From assembly GCA_002509745.1 (NCBI GenBank), contig DAWK01000012.1, positions 1 to 17,354 on the forward strand: a DNA stretch of 17,354 nt, read 5' to 3'. The stretch's first letter is position 1, and each line of letters opens with the position of its first letter. The notes beneath the pieces are model-generated. The model worked only from the letters and a program-made list of their open reading frames with translations. It was not told the DNA's origin and ran no database searches. Made by a program: the position numbers and the translations under genes. Origin of the DNA: Methanobacteriaceae archaeon UBA349. GTDB lineage: Archaea > Methanobacteriota > Methanobacteria > Methanobacteriales > Methanobacteriaceae. This document shows positions 1 to 6,899 of the stretch, in pieces.

Positions 1-242
1 TCTCTTTTAGAAAATATGGTGGCAAAAACACCAGCCATTAAAGATGAAAATATTATACCCATATAAAACCAACCACTTTCACCATAAAGCAAATAAGCAA
101 TAAATAAAAAGATTAAACCAGCAAAAACACCCGCAAGAATACCCTGCCACCTTATTTCAATAGTAGGATATAATGCAGCTCCACAATTACTGCAAAGTTT
201 CTCTTTATCATCATTTGAACTGCCACACTTTTTACATTTCAT
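1..242 (-). CDS. Zinc-ribbon membrane protein (3' part outside the window)
   Basis: The first 80 codons are present; the C-terminus lies beyond the left edge. The protein begins MKCKKCGSSN and has a four-cysteine zinc ribbon (CKKC ... CSNC) in its first 20 residues. A hydrophobic segment at about residues 34-52 (GILAGVFAGLI followed by LFIAYLLYG) and a second at about 57-76 (WFYMGIIF...MAGVFATIF) should both span the membrane. A GAGGG ribosome binding site lies about 8 bases before the ATG. Short zinc-ribbon proteins with C-terminal membrane helices are common and mostly uncharacterised in Methanobacteriales; the ribbon is probably cytoplasmic, in protein or nucleic-acid contact. No specific function can be given. 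It could be a chromosomal gene just outside the element. Confidence 0.75.
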   Translation of the reverse strand, partial: MKCKKCGSSNDDKEKLCSNCGAALYPTIEIRWQGILAGVFAGLIFLFIAYLLYGESGWFYMGIIFSSLMAGVFATIFSKR

Positions 243-455
243 TGACTAGTCCCTCGTAAATTTAATAAAAAAATGAATATAAATATGTATATTCTTTTTT
301 AATTTAACTATTTTGTATCGAATCCTGTAATAAATGTTTTAATGATTCCACTTGACCAATCGGTAGGTTGAGTTCTAATGTATAGTTTGAAGATTTCTTA
401 TGTATATATGATAAAAAATAATGAATTGTAATTTATAATACTGTTTAACCACAAT

Positions 456-863
456 TTATTCCATAAATGTTGTAAATTCATTTTCCATGACATTACTCAT
501 GTAAATCATCATCCCGAATAGTTTCTTTGGATTAAATCCATTACTAGTATCTACACAAGCTTTAATTTCAATTTTTCTTTCTGAATCTAGTATAAATGTT
601 ATACAGCGATATTTCTCAGAGTTAAGTTTATTTATCTGTTCGAGTACTTTTTCATCTCTTACATGATTTCCAAGTTTCAAATAATTATATGTAATAATAT
701 CAACGATTTTTGAATTATCAAAACGACAAATCACCTTTGCACGGGCCCCTGAAGGCAAATAATGTGGAAAACAAAAAATTACTGATTCACCACAGTCAAA
801 TCTTTCCATATACAATCCCTGGGCCTCTATAAATTTTGTGAAATCTAATTGATTTTTATTCAT
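456..863 (-). CDS. YbjN-like domain protein
   Basis: A 135-residue soluble protein. I start it at the internal ATG (MNKNQLDFTK) rather than the longer frame to 887, because GGAGGCG sits 5 bases before this ATG. The pattern resembles the YbjN fold: an N-terminal strand-turn-strand part, a middle stretch with 'INKLNSEKYRCITFILD', an acidic-to-hydrophobic strand 'KIEIKACVDT', then a C-terminal helix running through MMIYMSNVMENEF. YbjN-type proteins resemble type III secretion chaperones in fold and are proposed to act as chaperone-like or regulatory factors, but no biochemical role is settled. The neighbours, two small membrane-protein genes on the same strand with their own ribosome binding sites, do not point to a pathway. 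Family assignment is by eye; the gene itself is well supported. Confidence 0.75.
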   Translation of the reverse strand: MNKNQLDFTKFIEAQGLYMERFDCGESVIFCFPHYLPSGARAKVICRFDNSKIVDIITYNYLKLGNHVRDEKVLEQINKLNSEKYRCITFILDSERKIEIKACVDTSNGFNPKKLFGMMIYMSNVMENEFTTFME

Positions 864-952
864 AATTACGCCTCCAAAACAATCCAAATTTAACTTAAAA
901 GATTAATAAACACTTTTTAAATCTCATTTTAAAAAAGAAAAATAATATTGAC

Positions 953-1306
953 TTAAAGTGTATCAATACCTTTATCAAGTCTTTTCCTTGAAAAAAGATG
1001 CAAAAAGAAGAAATTCCCTAACAGAAGGATAAGATTTGTTTTATATGCTTCAGATCCAACTAATGCAGGTGTGAATAAATGGGTGTAGATAAGTATCAGG
1101 CCTATCCCAATTGAAAATAAAATTATGCTTATAATCATGTCTTTTAGGCTCATGTGTCTTTTAAATATTAAAATCGTGCTTATAATCATTCCATACAAAC
1201 TAAAAAATGAATTCAATGCATTTCCACTAATAATTTCCTGTATAAGTGATGATGCAAATAATAATGCAAAAATGAACGTCACAATCGAAACAAGTTTTTC
1301 TTTCAT
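953..1306 (-). CDS. Small integral membrane protein, unknown function
   Basis: A 117-residue protein that is mostly hydrophobic. Four likely membrane segments lie at about residues 5-25 (IVTFIFALLFASSLI), 33-50 (FFSLYGMIISTILIF), 58-76 (MIISIILFSIGIGLILIY) and 90-105 (NLILLLGNFFFLHLF). The loops carry a basic KRHMSLKD between helices 2 and 3 and a basic RKRLDKG tail, which would place both on the cytoplasmic side. AGGTG lies 6 bases before the ATG. It is 52 bases downstream of the replication operon on the same strand, so it may be read through from it, but it has its own ribosome binding site. I do not recognise the family. Confidence 0.7.
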   Translation of the reverse strand: MKEKLVSIVTFIFALLFASSLIQEIISGNALNSFFSLYGMIISTILIFKRHMSLKDMIISIILFSIGIGLILIYTHLFTPALVGSEAYKTNLILLLGNFFFLHLFSRKRLDKGIDTL

Positions 1307-1357
1307 AATAACACCTTTTTTACAATAAGTTCTCCTGAAAATGTTTTAGATAATTAT

Positions 1358-2533
1358 TTACTCAAAAATATTAATTTCAAATCCATCTAAATCCTTTTTA
1401 CATCCATTAAAGTTTTTTAAACGACTTTTCACATCTTCATCCCTCCAACCATAATAATCTTTAAGAAATTGCCAGTAATTGCCCTTTTTTTGACAACCAT
1501 AACACTGATAACCATTTTTATGCACCATGAATGATGGTTTTCGATCTTCATGACTCTTCAAAGGACAACGGTACATCACATACTCTTTTTCAGGATACTC
1601 CCTCTCTGGAGCACCCATAATAGATCTAAAAAAGGCCCTATGATCATTAACCAGTCCTGAATTGTAAGTTTGAGAGACGGTCATCTCAGTGTTTTCAATG
1701 GTTTTTTCGACTTTAGCATTGTAAGATTCAACCAGGTCAATTCTTTTCAAATGTTCATGAAAATTACTGGTGAAATCCATCCTGCTGAAGGCCTCAACCC
1801 GAGGATTGATTGATTTTTCCATAATCTCATCATAGCTATCCTCAACAGAAAATGGAACCACAGTGAGGCCAGTTAACTGGTGTTTAGAATAAGGGGCTCT
1901 GGAAAGGCGGGCCATTGCATCACGATTAACTGCTAAATCAAGAGATTCATAGCCGTTTGACTTTTTAATATTCTCTGCAAACCAGGCACCGGCCCTGTTG
2001 AGATTTTTAAATCCAGAAGCTCGGAAAAAAGTATAAGCATGAGCTCCTTTACATCCACTAAAAAAAAGTATAGGTTCTTTACCAAAAAGCTCTTTAAAAT
2101 CCATTGCAAAGTCTTTGGCCTCATCTATGGCCTTTTTGGCAATTTTTTCATCAATGATGAGTTCTCTGATTTTTTCCTTCAATTCTTGCTGCTGATCTCT
2201 TTCATGGACTGGGCCATGGCGTCGTAAAGAAAGGAGCAGATTTTTTATTTTATTTACTTGAGTATTACTTACATCAAAATCAAAGAATGCTCTATCTAAA
2301 ACCATTCTTCGAGAATCCCCTCTTTTTAAATTATCCCAGCTCCCATGATCATAAACATGAGTGAAACAGGGATGATGGCCACTATTGCGGAGCACATGTA
2401 ATAATAAGTTTTTAGAGTTTTTCAATGCAAATTGGATTCTGAACTTTTTATTATCAAAATCAGGTGGCCTTCTAAAATGTCTGAAAAACTCATGGCCATA
2501 AAAATCCCGGTAAAAAGATTGTACACCTCTCAT
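1358..2533 (-). CDS. Archaeo-eukaryotic primase (PriS/PrimPol type) with C-terminal CHC2-like zinc finger
   Basis: A 391-residue protein that should make primers (or act as a primase-polymerase) for replication of the element. The archaeo-eukaryotic primase motifs are in order: FFDFDV with the metal-binding D85 and D87; SGCKGAHAY (159-167), matching the SGxxGxH nucleotide-binding motif; and LDLAVNRDAMARLSRAPYS (198-216), matching the third motif with its Asp residues, R209, R212 and S216, followed by TGL. The C-terminus adds a zinc finger, C323-x4-H328-x15-C344-x2-C347, laid out like the CHC2 finger of bacterial DnaG (CPxxxH...PSF...YxCxGCxxxGN). A PriS-like core joined to a DnaG-like finger is typical of plasmid and viral primases rather than cellular PriS. 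The ATG overlaps the stop of the upstream gene (ATGA), with GAGG about 8 bases before it, so the two genes are probably translationally coupled. It is the last gene of the replication operon. Confidence 0.88.
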   Translation of the reverse strand: MRGVQSFYRDFYGHEFFRHFRRPPDFDNKKFRIQFALKNSKNLLLHVLRNSGHHPCFTHVYDHGSWDNLKRGDSRRMVLDRAFFDFDVSNTQVNKIKNLLLSLRRHGPVHERDQQQELKEKIRELIIDEKIAKKAIDEAKDFAMDFKELFGKEPILFFSGCKGAHAYTFFRASGFKNLNRAGAWFAENIKKSNGYESLDLAVNRDAMARLSRAPYSKHQLTGLTVVPFSVEDSYDEIMEKSINPRVEAFSRMDFTSNFHEHLKRIDLVESYNAKVEKTIENTEMTVSQTYNSGLVNDHRAFFRSIMGAPEREYPEKEYVMYRCPLKSHEDRKPSFMVHKNGYQCYGCQKKGNYWQFLKDYYGWRDEDVKSRLKNFNGCKKDLDGFEINIFE

Positions 2534-2898
2534 TTTACCATCCTCTGGTAATAAATGAGTTTATCCAGTTTTCGTAAATCAGAATAGGTTTTATCTTGAA
2601 TTTTTATTCCATGGCCTGGTATTTCAATGATATATCCTTTGTAAAGTAGGTTATCTACAAATATTTCTACCTGGGCCTTGGCAATATGACCCATATTCAG
2701 GCTCATGGCCTTGACCACAGTATCCTTACTTAAACTCATTGAAGGAACATTATATTCATCTATGGCCTCTGTAAGATGTAGTAAAAGAAATTTCTTTAAA
2801 TTAATGTTTATACTAAGCCAATCCAGAATATATGCTGGCTTATTAGGTTTTGTTAAGTTATTTAAAGTTAAACTGGGAGGGGTTGTTATTTTATCCAC
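2530..2898 (-). CDS. Small winged-helix-like protein of the replication operon
   Basis: A 122-residue protein between the AAA+ gene and the primase gene. The first 13 bases overlap the end of the AAA+ gene and the last 4 overlap the primase start. The start is GTG at 2898; a GGAAAGGGG stretch runs almost into it, a poorly spaced ribosome binding site, so translation may depend on coupling with the upstream gene. Residues about 50-110 look like a winged helix: helix 'SLSKDTVVKAMSLN', helix 'HIAKAQVEIFVDNLLYKG', then a two-strand wing 'YIIEIPGHGIKIQD'. The context suggests a DNA-binding or primase/helicase adaptor role, for instance origin recognition or loading. This is inference: I recognise no named family, and no zinc or catalytic motif is visible. 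Confidence 0.7.
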   Translation of the reverse strand: MDKITTPPSLTLNNLTKPNKPAYILDWLSININLKKFLLLHLTEAIDEYNVPSMSLSKDTVVKAMSLNMGHIAKAQVEIFVDNLLYKGYIIEIPGHGIKIQDKTYSDLRKLDKLIYYQRMVK

Positions 2899-5027
2899 CC
2901 CCTTTCCGACATGTCTTTTAAAGTTAGGAGTATTTCATCCAGGTTGTACCTTGACTTAAGTTCTTCAACTATTGATTCTTCGGTGTGATCTTTCATGTCA
3001 GCCAGTTGGGTGAAGATGGATTTTTCCAGGATAGTGATATTTTTGTAATCAATTTCCACGCCAGGAATGGTTTTTATGAACTTAGAGCTTTTCGAATATC
3101 TGTTTTTACTTATCAGATTTTCCTTATTCTTATTTGATTTTTTAAACGGCCTATGTTCCTTTGTTATGTAGATTCTAAATTCCTTGGAATGAATAGGGGT
3201 GGGTGTGTACACTACCTTATTGACTACTCGTGATTCATAGTGGGGTAGGTGTATCACGTCCCCTACGTTATATGAGGAATTTAGAATCTGTTTTTTTATG
3301 AACTCTTCTTCCTTTTCTTTTATTCTAGGCCATTTTATAGTTCTGATAGCTAATAGCAGACTTTTATATTCCTTCGATCCTGATTTAATGAATACTTTGG
3401 TCCTTCCTTTAACAGAATTTTTAATTTTAGTAGCGTTATCATGGTAGATGTAATTATTGTCTGCAAAAAATTTAAGAATCTGCCATGCATATTTAGATGA
3501 TTTTCCCAATTCTATCTGAAGTTCATTAGAAGTAACATAACCCTTATCCTCAATTATTTTATATACGGTGGGGAGAGCATCAATCAGCCTTTTATCAAAT
3601 CCAGTTAATGTAGCCTCTAATATAGGTCCTCCCAGAATTATGGCATGGCCTAAATCTACCCATGAAGCCACGAGAATATCTTGCCCGTTTATTTGCCCCT
3701 TACATCGTTGATATTGGAAAAGTAGTGCGCTTTCTTTAATAAGTTGCATTAGCTTTTTAGAATCCCTTCGGGCCCTTGGATTAGTTGTTGGAAAAATTTC
3801 AAATAATTCCTCTTCATACGGAATTAAAACTGTGTAAGGTTTTAATAGTTGAAAAGCTTGTCTTAATACTTCATATTTATAATCAAAAAGAGATTCGCCA
3901 CGGATTTCCTTAAGTTTTTTTTCAGTAGTTTTAAAATTTTCCTTCAGAATTCTCTTGGTTTGCTCCTCACTGTCATCAACTGGTATGATGAAATTCCGGG
4001 TTGAGAATTCAGGGTCTATTTCTATGGCCGTGGTAGTGGTAACAATAGTTTTAACTGGAATTGTTTCTTTTTGAATTTCAAAACGGCCAGTTTTAAGGTT
4101 TTTTATAGTAGTTTCGGCTATGAATCCACCATCATCAGCAGACATTAACCTGGCTTGTTTATTTTTGAATTCATCTTCCAGAGTTTCTTGGATGTACAGT
4201 ATATCTACTAGATTCCAATCTTCAGAATACTTTAAAGCAGTATCAGATAGACTTCCCACCTTTTTGGTCCTATGAATGCCAGTTACTACATTGGCCGTAT
4301 TGGTTTTTCCTATTGATGATCCTCCTTTAAGAGTATTTATTGTAGAAATACCTAAACGAGCACCAATACAGTTGAAATTTAAGACATGTTTTGATTCTAC
4401 TTCTCCAATAATAAATCCACAACTAGTAGATCTTTCATAAAATGCCCTATCAATATAACTTAATAGATCTGGCCTTTTTAAGATCTTTTTAAGCTCGTTT
4501 TTCCTTTTTTCAGGTAGACCATTTATCTCATTTTCAGGGGTTTTTGCAGATTCTTTTTCCTTATCCAGGTCTTTTTTGGTCAAGATATCATTACGATGGT
4601 CCCCGATGAATACTCCCACATCTTCAAGAAAATAATTAATTTCCTCCCTGGAGATTCCACTATGGTCATGTAAATATTTGACTAATTTTAGGTCCCTTTT
4701 GTTATTATTTACATCAAGTCCATTCTTGTTTGTAAGCTTTCTATGGAATCTAGCTTTTTTTGATCCTTCTATTTCCAACCATTGAACCATGTAGGAACCA
4801 GGGAATCTTTCCTCAGTAATCCAATATTCTAAGCCATTTATCTCTCTGAAAAATACGCTGAATCCATCTTGAAATATTTTAATTGGTTTATTTCTAAAAA
4901 AAGGTATTACATCTAATCTTTTAGGTAGCATGGCCATTGGATTTTTTTTATCAAAATTTCCATTTCCAGTAGGCCATTCATTATTTGGATCTCCCTCTAA
5001 GATCTCATCTATCTTTTCTTCTGGCAT
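2886..5027 (-). CDS. AAA+ ATPase, putative replicative helicase of the element
   Basis: A 713-residue protein. Residues 1-200 are a poorly recognised N-terminal region. The ATPase core follows: Walker A GGSSIGKT (235-242); a Walker-B-like strand DILYIQE (275-281) with Gln-Glu in place of the usual Asp-Glu; a sensor-1-like strand IVTTTT (328-333); and EFSTRNF with a candidate arginine finger at R344, followed by DDSEEQT. This order resembles the MCM-like AAA+ modules that accompany CHC2-zinc-finger primases in bacterial and archaeal mobile elements. A winged helix is likely at about 481-530 (ALPTVYKIIEDKGYVTSNEL), and a second at about 665-713. GAGGAATTAG directly precedes the ATG. It lies 16 bases after the ribbon-helix-helix gene and overlaps the winged-helix gene. 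With the primase it forms a helicase-primase pair. Helicase activity is inferred from context; the ATPase fold is visible. Confidence 0.8.
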   Translation of the reverse strand: MPEEKIDEILEGDPNNEWPTGNGNFDKKNPMAMLPKRLDVIPFFRNKPIKIFQDGFSVFFREINGLEYWITEERFPGSYMVQWLEIEGSKKARFHRKLTNKNGLDVNNNKRDLKLVKYLHDHSGISREEINYFLEDVGVFIGDHRNDILTKKDLDKEKESAKTPENEINGLPEKRKNELKKILKRPDLLSYIDRAFYERSTSCGFIIGEVESKHVLNFNCIGARLGISTINTLKGGSSIGKTNTANVVTGIHRTKKVGSLSDTALKYSEDWNLVDILYIQETLEDEFKNKQARLMSADDGGFIAETTIKNLKTGRFEIQKETIPVKTIVTTTTAIEIDPEFSTRNFIIPVDDSEEQTKRILKENFKTTEKKLKEIRGESLFDYKYEVLRQAFQLLKPYTVLIPYEEELFEIFPTTNPRARRDSKKLMQLIKESALLFQYQRCKGQINGQDILVASWVDLGHAIILGGPILEATLTGFDKRLIDALPTVYKIIEDKGYVTSNELQIELGKSSKYAWQILKFFADNNYIYHDNATKIKNSVKGRTKVFIKSGSKEYKSLLLAIRTIKWPRIKEKEEEFIKKQILNSSYNVGDVIHLPHYESRVVNKVVYTPTPIHSKEFRIYITKEHRPFKKSNKNKENLISKNRYSKSSKFIKTIPGVEIDYKNITILEKSIFTQLADMKDHTEESIVEELKSRYNLDEILLTLKDMSERGWIK

Positions 5028-5043
5028 CTAATTCCTCAGATTT

Positions 5044-5241
5044 CTAATAATTTTTATCTTTGGTATTTCCAGAATGACGGATATGATTTATATCATTTTG
5101 ATGTCCTGGATTTTCTGTTTTGAGCTCATTTTTAATTGCTTTACGAACAAACTGGCTTACATTTTCTAATTTTCCAGTTTTTATCATTTCTTCAATTTGT
5201 ATTAGGTCTTCTAGTTCAATTGACACACTTTTAGCTACCAT
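5044..5241 (-). CDS. Ribbon-helix-helix (CopG/Arc-type) transcriptional regulator
   Basis: A 65-residue protein that begins MVAKSVSIEL. The first strand (KSVSIEL) would form the DNA-contacting ribbon; helix 1 is 'EDLIQIEEMIKTGKL' and helix 2 'NVSQFVRKAIKNEL', with the SxFVRxAI pattern typical of CopG/Arc-like dimers. The last 20 residues are polar and probably disordered. I prefer the ATG at 5241 over upstream GTG/ATG codons at 5253/5250 because GAGGTGAT is correctly spaced only for this one. It is the first gene of the replication operon and is preceded by a nested palindrome, so it probably represses its own operon and controls copy number or excision. That role is inferred from family behaviour and position. 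Confidence 0.85.
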   Translation of the reverse strand: MVAKSVSIELEDLIQIEEMIKTGKLENVSQFVRKAIKNELKTENPGHQNDINHIRHSGNTKDKNY

Positions 5242-5259
5242 CAAATCCATCACCTCATT

Positions 5260-5324
5260 TTATTACTTATTATTATTTTATGTATTAATTAATACTTATT
5301 AAATAATAAGTGATAAATATAGTT
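5260..5324 (-). promoter_or_regulatory. Promoter with nested palindromic operator for the replication operon
   Basis: Upstream of the regulator gene there is a 15-base inverted repeat with one mismatch (5260-5274 against 5302-5316). Between the arms lies a perfect 14-base palindrome, GTATTAATTAATAC (5282-5295). The octamer ACTTATTA occurs at 5265-5272 and 5294-5301, and in reverse at 5304-5311. On the minus strand ACTATATTTATC (about 5313-5324) resembles an archaeal TATA box, which would place transcription start inside the palindrome. Spaced short repeats of this kind are the usual target of ribbon-helix-helix dimers, so autoregulation by the adjacent gene is likely but inferred. Confidence 0.6.
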
Positions 5325-5361
5325 TTTGGATTAGAATTTAAAAAAAGTATAAATTGCATAA

Positions 5362-5517
5362 TGTGGGGGTGTATCTGCAACTGATGTGGGTTTTGGAGCA
5401 TTAGTGCCAGAGACTTTTGATACTCATCGAGAAATTGGAAACATGTTCGGTCTATATTGACCTAGAACTGCACATCGGGTCCTAGATCCCGTGGAGATTT
5501 GTACGATCAAAATTTAA
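5362..5517 (+). pseudogene. Decayed reading frame in a GC-richer island
   Basis: One frame stays open from 5362 to a TAA at 5515-5517 except for a single TGA at 5458-5460. The translation reads CGGVSATDVGFGALVPET onward to GNMFGLY, then after the TGA continues PRTAHRVLDPVEICTIKI. The stretch 5361-5520 is about 43% G+C by my count (69 of 160), well above its AT-rich flanks. It has no start codon or ribosome binding site in a good position. I recognise no family. It could be the relic of a lost gene or, instead, a structured RNA; short stems such as GGTC/GACC (5449-5462) and CGGG/CCCG are weak support for the latter. Confidence 0.3.
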
Positions 5518-5743
5518 CTGCTTGTGCTTTTTATTAGGTGGAATTAATCTGGTGGTCGTTGAATTAAACGTTGAAAGCTTTGAACGAAAATAATAACGTG
5601 AACAAGATCAAAACAAAACAAAAAAGTACATTGGAGTTGGAGTGTATTATGTATAAACAGGACATACATCCATAATCCAAAATTGGACATTTTCGGATTA
5701 AATCCGTTCTCAATAAATAACTTTTTATAGATCTGTTCATCTG

Positions 5744-5780
5744 AATAATAATAAATAATAATAATAATAATAATATTAAT
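5744..5780. repeat. AAT trinucleotide tract
   Basis: The stretch is almost entirely AAT/ATA units with one missing base near 5754, ending in ATATTAAT. It is a simple repeat prone to slippage and easily melted. It lies about 80 bases before the start of the first plus-strand gene and could act as an unwinding element or part of an upstream promoter region. Confidence 0.8.
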
Positions 5781-5858
5781 TATAGAATTCTGAAATGGTT
5801 TAGTTTGGTATTATTCCTAATTTAAGGAAATTAAATAAATCGTGGAAGGGAGTTTCAA

Positions 5859-6779
5859 ATGGATTTTATTCAAGTTATAACAACAATAGTAATTTCTTTT
5901 TTAGTTTCTTTAATTATATGGTCATTAACTTACATAATACCATTCATAATGCCATTACAATTATCAAGAGTTGTTTTATTAATCACTGAAAACATGGAAA
6001 CAAACGATCCCATTGAGATTCGTATTTTAGTTGAACAGTTTGTAAAGTATGATGATTGGAAACGGTTAACTGCACGCGGCAGACTTAAATCTCTTTTTAT
6101 TCAGAAAATGGAAGAAATAGAAAATGATAAGTTTATGGAATGGGATAGTTTAATGAATAGTCTCACATTCCTTAGCATTGATGATGTAGTATCATACCTA
6201 AAAAGTGTTAAAAATGAAATGAAATCATCTAAATCTGATAATTTTGATTTTAACCCCACTTGGATAGATTTTAAAGGTTTAAATGAGTATTATGAAGAAT
6301 TTGAGGCAAAGTCTCTTGATAAACATATTCTAGAATATTCCCAGATAAAGAAAGAATATGAAAATGCTAAAGTGTGGTTTTTCATGGATGAAGATTTATT
6401 GCCATTAAAAAGGGCTGAAATAAATAAATACAACAAACCATTGACTACACATGAATTAGCTGTTTTGATGACAGAAACATATCCTATAATTGATAAAAAG
6501 GGAGTATACAACAAAGAAGAGGTTTTGAAAAGAAAAAATTTTTTTCAACCAAAAATTAGTAGTCAAGAAACATTAGAAAACACTTTTGAAAAAGTTATTA
6601 CCTTTTTGGATTATCCTCATAAGAAGAAATTTAAAGAAGAATTAATGTATAAATTGTCTATAGGGTTAAGTAATCATGTAATAGCTTCTAATGAACTCCT
6701 GAATTTAAATAATATTGTGGATTCAAATATTATGAATAAAGATTTCGAAAATATACGTAAACAGTTAAATTTACATTAA
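5859..6779 (+). CDS. Membrane-anchored protein of unknown function
   Basis: A 306-residue protein with one hydrophobic segment at about residues 4-30 (VITTIVISFLVSLIIWSLTY, then IIPFIMP). The rest (about 35-306) is soluble, charged and mostly helical, with stretches such as 'SRVVLLITENMETND' and 'EYSQIKKEYENAKVWFFMD'. I see no catalytic motif and no cysteine pairs. The basic residues after the segment (LQLSRVV, later DDWKRLTARGR) favour an N-out/C-in anchor with the bulk in the cytoplasm. The ATG has GGAAGGGAG about 7 bases upstream. It is followed after 120 bases by a second, larger membrane-protein gene on the same strand; both are very AT-rich. The two may work as a pair at the membrane. 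I do not recognise the family. Confidence 0.75.
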   Translation: MDFIQVITTIVISFLVSLIIWSLTYIIPFIMPLQLSRVVLLITENMETNDPIEIRILVEQFVKYDDWKRLTARGRLKSLFIQKMEEIENDKFMEWDSLMNSLTFLSIDDVVSYLKSVKNEMKSSKSDNFDFNPTWIDFKGLNEYYEEFEAKSLDKHILEYSQIKKEYENAKVWFFMDEDLLPLKRAEINKYNKPLTTHELAVLMTETYPIIDKKGVYNKEEVLKRKNFFQPKISSQETLENTFEKVITFLDYPHKKKFKEELMYKLSIGLSNHVIASNELLNLNNIVDSNIMNKDFENIRKQLNLH

Positions 6780-6899
6780 AATAATTAATGAACTCATTAT
6801 ATTTCTTTTCAAATTATGGAATTATAATAACTCTTCCCACATTCAACAAAATCATTCTTAGATTAGCTACTATTAAATAACAATATTTATGTGAACTAC

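Larger units (their letters stand above)
5325..5858. other. Intergenic control region between divergent modules; candidate origin
   Basis: Over 500 bases separate the replication operon from the first plus-strand gene. Besides the decayed frame listed separately it holds: CGTTGAA repeated at 5557 and 5569; the 18-base near-palindrome CGTTGAAAGCTTTGAACG (5569-5586, one mismatched pair); ATGTAT/ATACAT arms around 5650-5670; the perfect 13-base CGGATT-A-AATCCG (5694-5706); and an AAT trinucleotide tract (5744-5780). Short repeats next to an easily melted AT tract, beside the primase/helicase operon, is the usual arrangement of a plasmid origin. No known origin sequence is recognised. GGAAGGGAG at about 5843-5851 is the ribosome binding site of the next gene. 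Confidence 0.4.

Noticed and set aside
5744..5780. Trinucleotide tract considered as a CRISPR or iteron array
   Set aside because: Units are 3 bases with no spacers; it is a simple repeat.
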